DNA from: Sarcocystis neurona
Lineage: Eukaryota; Apicomplexa; Conoidasida; Eucoccidiorida; Sarcocystidae
Assembly: GCA_000727475.1 (NCBI GenBank)
Contig: KL647296.1
Location: 62,001-126,000, forward strand
Direction of reading: 5' to 3'
DNA: 64,000 nucleotides
This document shows positions 32,201 through 44,100 of the stretch, one piece after another. Both the position numbers and the translations under genes were made by a program. The stretch's first letter is position 1; each line of letters begins with the position of its first letter. The notes beneath the pieces were generated by a model. That model was not told the DNA's origin. It searched no databases and saw nothing but the letters and a program-made list of their open reading frames with translations.

Positions 32201-35040
32201 GAATCAGAGCGTTGAAACCAGTATCCCGAACGGTTCTACGCTTACGAATAATAAGAATGATTCGAACTGGGTGTCAAGTTATGGTAAGTACAGCAGTGCT
32301 TGAGAAATAGTTACAAAATGACCGGGATGTAGTATTCAGTTGATTATGGAAAGACGGGCACTAACCTGCTGATAAATAGCAAACACGCTTAGTACAGAGA
32401 ACTACTTAGGACGCCAAAAAAGAGCACACGCTCTAGCCGGTGGACGAGATTGTACCGCGCTGTTCTCTCTGAGAGGTACAAATCAGCGACACACCATAGC
32501 AGAGGAGTAAGAGAACAACAGCTGGAGAAGACCTGACAGCAGCTGGGGACATGTTCTACACTATACATTCGTGTTAGTGCAGTGGCGGTCCAGAGCCGAC
32601 GTCATCTATTAAGATTATACATCTATTTGTATGACCACAACGAAACAATATCTGCGCATGCTCCCTCGAAAGCTGCGAATGACGAAGGAGTACTCCCAGC
32701 GACCTACCTTATCCACGTATAATTAAGCGGTGCAACTGAATGCATACATGCATAAAGGTATGTGCGTGTATTTCAATGAATACGCTCATCTAGCTTCTGC
32801 TCGACCTATCTCTCAATCCTTGTATAATCTCTCTGCAAATAGCGCATTGTTTTTGACTGTCTTGGCTGCCTCCGCAGCCACGCGTACACACATGTATGTA
32901 CGGACATACGTCTACGTACGCGGTGTTTCTGCAGATCACAATGCTGAGATATACCCACTCTACGTATCACATGCGCACACGTAACAAGTGTCACAGGTCG
33001 CTATAGAAGCATAAAAGTCATGTGGTCACCAACCTAATCATCGAAGCACAGACCTGCTTAGCGATCCGCCGCAGTACATATATAGCCACTTTATTGCAGT
33101 TTCAGTTTCTGCAGCTGCGTCGGCGGTATAAACGTGCTGTTATTGGCTAGTCACAGCACGCGTCTCAGGTATGAAAGACAGTGCGCACGCGGTTGTTATA
33201 CACAGTTTTGTGCGCATAACCAACCTCGTATACAAAAAGAGGTAGTCGTACATGTGTGCACCTATTATACGTTGATGTGTCCACGTGGGGAACGTACGCA
33301 TCAGCTTTTCATTTCATGCATACATGCACCTGTCTGCCTCCACATACACATGTATGTGTAGGGATATGGCTGTGAGTATTTGACTTAGCGTGGAGAAAAG
33401 TGCCAGCTCTAAACGTGCTTCGGTGGACGCCGTCCTGGCTTCGTTGCGCGCGTTGGAGCGCATTCATGCCTGGCAATATAGGCACATATTGGTAATCACG
33501 TCTTCGCTCATACAAGTGGTCGTGGGCCATCCACTTCACACGCACACGCGTACCTCTGCTTGTGGATTGCCAGTGACTGGGGACGATAACAGCAGGTACG
33601 TGGTCTGGTGGCGCACTCGAGAAGTAGAGTTTGTGTACACCGCCCACTTACACGTATGTAGCCTGCCTCTGCGTGCAAAGCGGTACTCAGACGTTATCTA
33701 TTGTATGTTTACATACACAGATGTATGTATCTCCTACCTCTGCGCAAAAGTGGAAAGTGATCAAACACACATTTGCACGTATACATATACCTATATATAT
33801 ATATATATATACGTCTGTATACATACCCACATAGGGGTGCCCACATGCGCTGAGGTCTGTATGTACTACCTCGGCGCACAAATGAGAAGTGGCCAAAGCG
33901 TACCCACGTTTGTACGTATACATATATATATATATATATGTAAACGTGTACATACACATGTATATATATAGATAAATATAGATATAGATATATATATATA
34001 TATATAAACGTGTGCGTGCCCGCATAGGGGTGTCCAGATGCTCGTCCATATGAATCCACATGTCGCGTATGCAGGAGCGTGTGGGAATCCACCGCATCTA
34101 ACTTATCTTTTTTTTTTGTAGCAGCCAAGTCATACAGCTCCCAGCTAGAGGAAAATTGTCGAACAGACGGAATGACAGTAAAAGAATCTCTTAAGTATCA
34201 TATTTGTACTGCAGAGAGCTCACATCTCTGTACGCGTGTGCACGCAAGTATGTTGCATCTTCCTGCATGTGTCTATACACATATACGCACAAACGTACAT
34301 TTATATTGTGGATGCAGTCTGGTTCACCGCGAGAGAAATACATACGCATCCCATCAACATCCACACTGTTGTACATTATAAGTGCATGTTGGCACGCGAC
34401 ACAGAGTTCAACCTGTTCGTGTGGGTGCAGATATACACTCACGTAGATACACGTGGCGAACGTGAAACACATTTCACCGCAAGACGAACACACATGAACA
34501 CCCTCACGAAGAGGCTTGACCCGATTCTCCGGCGAATTTGAAGATCCGCACCTCTCACACACTCATTTTACTGCACTTGAAGTGCAGTAATATATGCGCA
34601 GCGCTAGCGTCCTTTCGTGGCGATACATCTACTATAGATATATGGATGTCGAAATGGACCTGTCTGTCTTCCGTGAATAAATGTATACAAGTCTCTGCTT
34701 GAGTTTGTCCACTCATTATAGAAGGCAAGTGCACGTGTAGGTGTGTCGTGTACAAATACGTACACGTACACACCTTGCCCGTATAAACGGAGTTGTTCCG
34801 ACACCGCCTGTATTATACAGACACCAGGTTGTACAGTCCCGACAGCTCTTCCATAAATGCGTGCCTTTCGTGCGTCCCTAGTGGATGATGTGTCTACGTG
34901 AACACACCTGCATAACGTAGCATCTACGGCCACACATGCAGGGACGTAAAGCAGAAGGTTTTGCTGGAATGCGTCGGTGGGTGTCGAAACACACTTGGGA
35001 ATTACAGCAGACGGCCGGAGCTTGAAGTGAAGGCATCTCG
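29251..35040. other. Intergenic region between divergent genes
   Basis: I see no gene. Open frames are short and without motifs. CAG repeats are nearly absent from about 30500 to 35000. (TA)n tracts occur at about 31930-31942, 33790-33812, 33920-33940 and 33960-34005, and a diverged tandem duplication lies at 33734-34040. Promoters of both genes should lie in the wider 28-37 kb interval, but I cannot point to specific elements. Confidence 0.55.
33734..34040. repeat. Diverged ~132-bp tandem repeat with TA cores
   Basis: The start sequence ctacctc.gcgcaaaag recurs at 33734 and 33866. The end sequence cataggggtg recurs near 33831 and 34024. Each unit encloses a (TA)n run, so the lengths differ. 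Confidence 0.65.
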
Positions 35041-36744
35041 AGCGTTTCAGCACTGACGGCAGCAGCTCTGCTGGCTCCCCCCAGGGTCTCGTGCTGCTGC
35101 GATGGTGGCGTACGCGGCTGCTGGCTGGCTGCTCTTGAGGCTGGTAGCCGACGAGGGGTCACCGGTGGAGGAGGAGAGAGGCGGCGCTTGTTCTTGCATC
35201 GTTGCCGCTACCGGAATTTCCCCACGGCGTTTTTTGCTGCTGATGCTGCTGCTGCTGGACCGCGTGCTCCTACCGTTCGTGTGGCACTTCACACGAAAGG
35301 TGTGTTGCTGGAGCCATGGTGCGTCGTCCTCTACGTTGGTCTTCCAGCCGGCTGCAGCTACTGCTGCTGCATGTGGAGTAGGGGAAGTGCATGCGAGATC
35401 TTGCTGTTGCTGCATGTGTTGCTGCGGCTTCGGACGCCTCGGTGGTTGGCGCTGCTTCTGGTGCTCTCAGCCACCGGGCATGGCTGCCCTTGCGAAGGCA
35501 GTTGCCTCTACTGTGGCTTTTCCCGTTGACGTACAATCGACGTGCTACTGCTAGGACTCCTCCTGCCGTTTGTGGTGCTGCTGCTGCTGCTGCAACTGAT
35601 CCGGCTCCCGCTTCCATGACTGCTGCTGCTGCTGGTGGTCCTGCCGCTACCGGTGCCCGTAGTGGTTGGTGGTGGATCTCTTCTTCCGCAGCTGCAGCCA
35701 AGACACCTGCTACTCTACACTAACGCAACAGCAACACGCAACGGCCACGAAGTTTTTTTCTCCTGCGCAGTTCTCTTTTTGTCAGAGTCAAGACTTTTCC
35801 TACCCTTTTTAGACTTGTTGGCCCAGCAAAACCCTTTCCTTCTGCTGCAGTTGATGCTGCCGCTGCTGCCGTTGCCCTTCAACCGTGCCACTGCTGAAGC
35901 GCTCGTTTCCGCAGCGGCGTGTCTTGCTTCCTCTACTGGCGCAGTCGAGCGCTGCAGCAGCCCGAACCCCCTTTTCCTCCCCGTACCGTATCGACGGCGC
36001 GCACAACAAGAGCAATAGCAACAGCAGCGACAACGGCGGCCTCAGCAGCAACAGCAGCCGCACCCACAGCAACTCTCTTTCCATCACTGCCTGTCCGTTG
36101 CTCCGCGCCACGTCTGCTGCGACCTCTCTCTACTACTGCTGCAACTACCCCTGCTCCTCTGCAATTCCAGCTGCAGTAGCAACCCCAGCAGCAGACGGAA
36201 GAACAGCAGCAGCACCGGCAGCCAGATGAACAGCACCAGCAGCCACCAAAGCAGCAGCACGAGCTGCAGCCACGACAGCCGCATCGGCAACACCAGTGGG
36301 TTGCTGTTGGGCGTTACCAGCAGCCGAGAGAGGAAAAGTCCTGCTCGCAGCATGCGCGTGAGCTGCTGAGGTGGTGGCGAAGCTCTCCGAAGGGCGACTC
36401 GCCTGCTGCAACAGAGCACTGGAACATTCCTTCTTTGTCCGCGGTCTCTCCGTTTGACGTAGCTCGTTTCTCTTCCTGCTTTCCTTCTGCTGGCGGTGGG
36501 GCGTCTTCTCCTGGTGCGCCTGGTGTTTGTGACGGTGCAGCAGCGATTTGCAAGCAGCAGACAGTCTTCGCTTAAATATCGGGGAGCTGCAGAAGAGGCC
36601 TCGCCGTCTTTGGCTCGTTCGCTTCCCATCCGCCCTTCTCTTCCGTCTCTGCGCACCCATTCCTGGCGTACGCGTCACCGGCGGTAGGCGTGCAAACTGA
36701 AATCGACGTGTTTTTCTCTTCCTCTCGGTTAGCTGCTGCTTCCT
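35041..36744. other. CTG/CAG-rich region upstream of LeuRS
   Basis: It holds dense CTG repeats (35230-35640), CAG runs (35990-36260) and pyrimidine-rich DNA. Several frames stay open on both strands. None carries a family motif or a convincing initiation context. Confidence 0.45.
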
Positions 36745-37356
36745 ATGTGTTGTCCTCTCCGTCCTTTTCTTCCGCCCTTCCATTATTGCCTCGTGCCCTT
36801 CCCTTATCCGCTCCTTTCTTTTCGTGGCGTTCGTCTTCTCTTTTCTCCATCTTCTTTGCTCCGTATTTCTTCTTCCTTTTCTTCATCTGTCACTGTCCGT
36901 CCTTCCAGGAGACGTGTCCCTGTGTCTCCTGCGCTCGCCGCAGCTGCAACTGCGACTCCAGCGACGCCCTTGCAGCAGCTGCCACTGCGTGAGGCCCAGA
37001 CACGTGCTCCAGTCGCGTCTCTCCGTCCCGTTTCCGCCTTCCCCGTCTCCTCCGCGTCCTACCACCCGCCCTCCGCCTCGCTGCGTGCTGGTGGAGCAGC
37101 TGTGTGTCGTTCTTCTGGTCCAGCAGCTTCTGCCTCTCCTCCTGCAGCAGCATCTGCTACTGCTGCATCAGCGTCTTCGGCCGCCCTCGCTTCAAGAGCG
37201 TGGGGTGACCTTGCCACTGTTGTTGGGCGTGCTGTGTCTCCTGCAGCGGCGGCTACTTCCTGTTCGCTCGCTAACGTCTTATTCTTCTGTGTTGCTTCCT
37301 CTTCTCCTGTCCCCTGTCTCGTCTCGCTCTTGTGCAGCAGCAGACACAGCAGCACC
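36745..37356 (+). other. Pyrimidine-rich leader or N-terminal extension of LeuRS
   Basis: The LeuRS frame stays open upstream of ATG 37357, back to an ATG at 36745, adding 204 residues rich in Ser, Pro, Ala and Arg. The DNA is CT-rich (36700-36950), which removes stop codons by composition. The start at 37357 has a much better context (caccatggcg) and lies closer to the conserved domain. I therefore treat this as 5' untranslated or upstream sequence, while noting the possible targeting extension. Confidence 0.5.
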
Positions 37357-38118
37357 ATGGCGCCTGTTTCGCTCCCAACGTCCTCTTTAACGGTATCGGC
37401 GACTACGGATGCGGCGCAGGCTAACGGAAACGTGGCTGTCCTCGGAACCGCAACCGTAGCAGCAGCCGCAGCAACGGGGAAAGCTGCAACTGCAGCTGAA
37501 CGTGATGTGAAGACAGCAGCAGGACCGGGAGGAAAAGCAGCAGCTGGGGGAGGAGGAGCAGCAGCAGCAACGTCAGTGGCAGCAGCAGCAGGAGGAGGGA
37601 GTCGCACTCGCCGCGACAAGTTGCTGGCGATCGAGCGCTTCGTTGCTGCAGATTTGTGGGGTCCCGGAGACGGAAAAGCATCGCCGTACGAAGTCGACGC
37701 GCCTGCGTCTTGTTCCCGTTTGACAGAGCAGCAGGAGGTGCAGTGCGGAGAGCAGCAGCAGGAGCAGCAGGGAGGACGGCTGCTGCAGCAGCCCCAGAAC
37801 GCCCAGGAAAGGGAGGAGAAGTACTTCTGCACCTTCCCGTATCCGTATATGAATGGGAAGCTGCACCTGGGGCATGCGTTCACGATCTGTCGCGCAGAAT
37901 TTCAGGCGAGATATCAACGCATGCAGGGGAAACGCGTGCTCTGGCCATTCGGTCTACACTGCACGGGAATGCCCATCCTCGCCTGCGCAGATAAATTGAA
38001 GAGAGAAATAAAGCAGCTGCAGAAACAACAAGAACAAGAACGCGAGCGAACTGGCAGCGCGTCTGAAGATGAGGCACATGCCAAAAAACGCGAGGCAAGA
38101 AGCACACGCGATCACCCA
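37357..38118 (+). CDS. LeuRS exon 1: N-terminus and HLGH signature
   Basis: A poly-Ala/Gly start is followed by [18 protein letters not shown], a Gln-rich insertion, then [20 protein letters not shown] (class I HIGH motif as HLGH) and [20 protein letters not shown]. The 3' boundary is uncertain. The phase-0 GT donor cca/gtgcgc ends it at 38118; a GC donor gag/gcaaga would end it at 38094, also in phase 0 and closer to a GC-AG consensus. Confidence 0.88.
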
Positions 38119-41100
38119 GTGCGCGACGCCTTTGCACATTCCCTAGTCCGCCCTGCCCTTTGAGACTCCAGACGCATGCACTGCGGTTATTTACATCCAC
38201 ATATATATATATATTTGCGCCTGTACGGTAGGGGGATTTATCGAAATCTATTTGCTTGCGCCGCTGGATATATGCGTGTATTTGTATACACGTGTGCGTG
38301 CCATCTATACACATGCCTAACACATACGTCGTATGCAGGCATTTTGTTACATGCATGGGTGCATTACATATATATATGTATATGTGCGTGTATATGTGTA
38401 TACATATACATTTATTTCCCTTGGATATATCTATATATATATTGTATTTTCCTTGGGTACATATGCATGCATATATTTTCGTGTGGACATATATATATGT
38501 ATTCCGAGTGTAAATACGTATATTTCCCTGTGTATACATGTATATATGTGTATATGTATATGTATATAGATATGTTCCCTCCCGTGTATACATATATATA
38601 TATATATGTGTATGTATTTGCATGTATACGTACTTAGGTATATATACCAGTATGTGGATGTATACGTTTATATATGTAGACGTGGATGTGATGTTTATGG
38701 ACGTAGCGCATCGTCGTTTGTGAAGATGTGGCGTTGCGGCTCGGACGTGCGCGTGCGCAGGCGATGCTGCAGAGTTCGCTGGGGGGCTCGGCGGAAGCGC
38801 AGGAACCGCGCAGCAGCGGCAGCGGCAGCAAGGACGACAGCAGCAGCCGCAGCGAGGGAGGAGAAGACGCGGGCCCCGGCGAGCAAGAGGACGTCACAAA
38901 GAAGAAGAAATCGAAAGTTGCTGCGAAAACCGGAGACGCGGTGAGAGAGAGCCGTCTCCTGTCTCCCGGGTGCCCTCGCCTTCCGCCGTGCGGGTGTCTC
39001 GGGCCCGTGCGCGTCTCTTCTCCGCGGGGGCGCTGCAGCCCGTACATGTCCACGTGTCTACCCAGGAGAAGGGGCTGTCTACTTTAGCCTCATCTAACAG
39101 ACTCAGCGCATGCAGCTGCGTCTCTCTGCACGTGCCTGTACACGTGCGTCACCTCTTTATACCTGCATATCTGCCGACTGCTGTGCTGCGACTCCCTGCG
39201 CCGGAGGTCTCTCTTGCTAATTGCCTTGCCCAGCTGCCAGCTGAGGTGCGAGCTTCGATTCTTGCCTTGTCTTTTCCTCGACGTTCCTGCTGTCCTCGGA
39301 GGAGTCCCCTACACACCCATCCGAAGTTTTTTTACGTGGAAGCGTTGTCTGTTCTGTCTTGCGCTCTTCGCACCGGCTGCTGCTGCTGCTGTTCGCTGTC
39401 TCGGGCTGTTACATACACCAAGGGGCTCTCGTCTCGCAGTGTCACTGTTCAGTGCACCTTCGTCCTCAGCTGCTGCTGCAGCTCTTCTCGCGCTGGCTGC
39501 CGCAGCGAAGCCGTCTCCCTATGGAAGACGCCACAGCAAAGAGGTTACTTACTGCTGCTGTCTTCTTTTTGAGAATCTCTGCTGTAGCTACCTCGCGGCA
39601 CCGCGTCCGTCCACGTCGTTCCGGGGTGTCTCCCTCTCTGTGCTGCAGAGCTGTCGTTGTCCTCTTCTCGTAGACGACTCTGCCGTGCTGCTGCCCACAT
39701 CGCAGTTTCTGTCGCATTCTCCGTCTCCTCTCTGTGCTGCGGCCCCTGTGAAACTCCGGCCACTATCCGACGCTTGACGCGTTCCTGTCTCGGCTGCCGC
39801 TGCTTTGTGTGAAGTCCCGCAACTTCCCGCCGCCCGTCTCTGCTGCTGCCGCTGGACCGTTACGCGAAAGTAAAGTTCCGGCCTCGCACTCGAATGGGGT
39901 ACTGTTTTCCTCTCAGAAGAAAGCGAAGTGCTGCACCCTGCTGTGCGTGTAAAGGATGTATACGGGGCGGTGTCTCTCTTGCTTCTCGCTGAGGCCTGGG
40001 TCGTGGAAACTTCTCTTGGGCGGTTCGTCAAACCTGTCAAATACTGGGGAAGCCGCCGACGTCTGTTTTTCTCTGTTGCGTTCTCCTGCCGCAGCAGAGT
40101 CAACTGCGCTGCTGCAATCGCCTCCTTTCGTCTTGGCAGTGGCGTGCTGCTGCGGGACAACCTGCTATGCACTCCCGTCTGCTGCAGCTCAACTGTTGGT
40201 GTCTACTTTTTTTCACGAGCCCTGTTGTTACGGCAAGTCTCTGTCTCCACTCACCCGCTGCGGCACCGGCTGTCTACTTACGTGGCTGCTGCTGATGCTG
40301 CAGTCGCCCTTATTCCCCGTCTGTCGTATGCGGACTTTATCTCTGTAGCCCTCTCGTGCTGCTCTCTCCTTTGCTCTGCTCTTCTGCCGCTCTCGCTAAG
40401 CTGCCGGCCCACTACTCGGCGTGTGCAGACCGTCTCCTGTGCCTGTCTGCATCATCTGTCCAAGTCTTCCTTCAGTGACGTGTATTCTTTCCCTTTTTCT
40501 GCTGTCCCGTATTTCTTCTTCCTGTCCTCGACGCGTTCTCCTTTCCCATTTTCTCTTCAGTTTTGCCTCACTTCGACCTTCTTCCGCTCTCTTCTTCTCG
40601 TTCTCCTTTACTTCTTCTCGGTCATTCTCTTCTGTGTTCCTCGTCTTTCCGCCTTTCTCTCTACTGCTGTTACTTTATCCCCCATCCAGGTCGTCTTGTA
40701 CGGCCAGGCTGTCTTTGCTGCTGCTGCTGCACTCTTCTCGTTTCTGTCTTCTGGTGTCTCATTCCGTACTTCCTATCTCTCTTCGTCCCCCTTGCTCCTC
40801 TCTGTCTCCTGCTCCTTGCCACATCCCTTTGCTTCTTCTTCTTCTTCATCCTGTCCGTTCCGTCTCGCCTTCCTTTCCCGTCCGTTCTCTTCCGTCCACG
40901 TGTGTCTCGCTCCTTTTCCGTTGTCTCCGGCTTTTCGGCGTCTCTGTCTCGCTCTTCTCTTGCCCCGCAGTCGCTTCGTCGGTTCTTCCTGCCTCATTCT
41001 TCGCCTCCTCTATTTTTCACCACTCCGCCCCGCGTTACTTCTTGTTCCACTCTCGCATGTCTTCTTCTTCTTCGTCTTTTCTGGCTTCAGGTGACGCAGT

Positions 41101-44100
41101 GGCAAATCATGCGCAGCATGGGCATCCCCGAGGCAGAGATCCCTCGCTTTCGAGAGGCGTCCTACTGGCTTCAGTACTTTCCTCCGCTAGCCATGCGGGA
41201 CCTGCGGGCGCTCGGCGTCGCCGTGGACTGGAGGCGCTCGTTTATCACGACGGATATGAACCCGTTCTACGACGCCTTTGTTCGCTGGCAGTTCAATACT
41301 CTTCTGGTGAGACACGCCGCATACAGAGAGAGACGGAGACGGAGACGCACGCGGAAGCAGCGGCAGAGGGAGGAGGAAACACAGGAACGAAGGGAAGAAA
41401 ATCGGAAGAGAGTTTGAGGCTGAGCCGCAAAGAGGAGGAAAAGAAAGGAGGAGCGGAAGAGAAGAAAGAGAAGAGAAAAGACAGGATTGTGTCCACTTTT
41501 CTGCGTACGTGTGTGCGTGTGTGTATCTGTCGTGAAGAGACAGAGAGGGGAAACGTAGAAATATTCACTGCGCTCTAGTTGGAGAGACGCGTGATGCTGC
41601 ACGCCTGCACATGCGTGTGGACAGGTGCGTAGGCCTGAGATGAAACTTCGTGTCTGCCACGTGTATACTTCATCTACACATTGCCGTGTGCCGCCTGTAT
41701 TCTATATATGCAAACGAATACACATGTGTACGTGTGTATATGTATCTGTGTGCATATGTGTCTTTTTGCATGTAGGTCTGTGCTGCGGTTTATCATCTCT
41801 ATGTGTGGAGAGGGGAGAGAGACACATGGGAGGGCAGACACGCGGACAGAACTGCAGATCTCAACGCAGCAGATATGTACGTAGTGGCGAGGCTGCATGT
41901 CTGCGGCGGTCTGCGCACTTGTGGGCTGAGAAGGAAGTATGTTGTTTTTAGAGATTGTTTTGCATCTGACTCGGCTGACGTAAATAACGCTTCGCGTGTG
42001 CAGGTGTGTATACGTGGGAGACGTTGAGGCACTGGGTTTTGTTTGCGCTGAAATGTTTGCAGAAGAGAAACAAGTTGAAGTACGGGATGCGCGCGACGAT
42101 ATTTAGCCGAAGAGAGAGACAAGCGTGTGCGGATCATGATCGCGCGTCCGGCGAGGGCGTCGTTCCGCAGGAGTACACGTTGATCAAACTGTCGCTGCAG
42201 GAGGAGAAACTCAAGCAGCAGCTGGACGAACGTCGGCTGCTGCTGCAGCAGGAGAAGCAGCAGCGGGTGGGGGACGGAAGAGAGGAAGGAGATCGGAAGA
42301 GAGCGGAGGGAGAACAAGGAGGAGGAGGAAGTGCTGCAGGAGAAGATAGAGAAAGGGAGAAGATTTTGAAACAAGAAGAATTGCTTCGCTTGGCAGAGGG
42401 AAGAGAAGTGACGCTGCTCGCCGCGACACTGCGCCCAGAGACCATCTACGGAGTCACCAACTGCTTCGTGCNNNNNNNNNNNNNNNNNNNNNNNNNNNNN
42501 NNNNNNNNNNNNNNNNNNNNNNNNNNNNNNNNNNNNNNNNNNNNNNNNNNNNNNNNNNNNNNNNNNNNNNNNNNNNNNNNNNNNNNNNNNNNNNNNNNNN
42601 NNNNNNNNNNNNNNNNNNNNNNNNNNNNNNNNNNNNNNNNNNNNNNNNNNNNNNNNNNNNNNNNNNNNNNNNNNNNNNNNNNNNNNNNNNNNNNNNNNNN
42701 NNNNNNNNNNNNNNNNNNNNNNNNNNNNNNNNNNNNNNNNNNNNNNNNNNNNNNNNNNNNNNNNNNNNNNNNNNNNNNNNNNNNNNNNNNNNNNNNNNNN
42801 NNNNNNNNNNNNNNNNNNNNNNNNNNNNNNNNNNNNNNNNNNNNNNNNNNNNNNNNNNNNNNNNNNNNNNNNNNNNNNNNNNNNNNNNNNNNNNNNNNNN
42901 NNNNNNNNNNNNNNNNNNNNNNNNNNNNNNNNNNNNNNNNNNNNNNNNNNNNNNNNNNNNNNNNNNNNNNNNNNNNNNNNNNNNNNNNNNNNNNNNNNNN
43001 NNNNNNNNNNNNNNNNNNNNNNNNNNNNNNNNNNNNNNNNNNNNNNNNNNNNNNNNNNNNNNNNNNNNNNNNNNNNNNNNNNNNNNNNNNNNNNNNNNNN
43101 NNNNNNNNNNNNNNNNNNNNNNNNNNNNNNNNNNNNNNNNNNNNNNNNNNNNNNNNNNNNNNNNNNNNNNNNNNNNNNNNNNNNNNNNNNNNNNNNNNNN
43201 NNNNNNNNNNNNNNNNNNNNNNNNNNNNNNNNNNNNNNNNNNNNNNNNNNNNNNNNNNNNNNNNNNNNNNNNNNNNNNNNNNNNNNNNNNNNNNNNNNNN
43301 NNNNNNNNNNNNNNNNNNGTATATATATATATATATATATACGTATATATATATATATACAAATATATATATATATATATAAACGAATGTATAGGGGAAT
43401 GCGTTCGTTGTGCGCCATGTATAGATGTTTGCGTATATGTTTGTTTTATATTGGGGCACTTTTGGGTGGAAAAATTGGCGTGTGCCTTGCAGCGCGAGTT
43501 GCCCGTCTGCAGAGCTGCCGAGTGCAACCGCGTCTGCAGTGTAGACAGGAAACAAGTGGAACGCTATTATACTCACAAAAGAACAAAAGAGACGTCCAGA
43601 CGCATGCAGTCTCTCGCCAAATGTCTACTGCATGTGTTTATAAAGAGAGAGAGAGGGGGGACTTGTGTAAGCGAGAAACACGCCGGAGGCAGAGGAAAAT
43701 ATATTTGTGGCTCGGTGGGACCGCAGTGGTGTTCACGGCTGCGGGTTGTTTTTCGACGGAACGGAGAAGGTTTCGTACGTGAGCGTCTACATGCGTTGAC
43801 GAGTATGTATGAATGTATATCTTACGTGTGCGCATGTTTGTTAGGCACATAACTATAAAGTACATATATATACGTGTGTTAGATCCACGTGTGCGGCCAG
43901 GTATGTTGCTTCGAAGAGAGGTACATGTGGCACGATAGAAAGTTATATGTCTACACATATCTGTAGAAGCTGATGTATGCGTGAATCCGTATGCATGCAT
44001 ACATATATAAGTATCTGTATATATGTATCTACTGACGTAGACGGTGACGCGAGAAATATAGGTGTGTGTACATAGAAAGACAGACAGAGAGAAATGGACC

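Noticed and set aside
36084..36783. Two minus-strand Arg/Ala-rich frames upstream of LeuRS
   Set aside because: Overlapping frames in CAG/GA-rich DNA, no motif, no clear start.
39928..41578. Three overlapping long plus-strand open frames (about 285-390 codons)
   Set aside because: They overlap in all three frames, are Ser/Leu/Phe-rich readings of CT-rich DNA and lie in LeuRS intron 2. The only real coding piece is exon 3 (41091-41306).
41799..43576. Long open frames across the N run
   Set aside because: Unknown bases were read through as codons. Apart from LeuRS exon 4 there is no sequence to support them.
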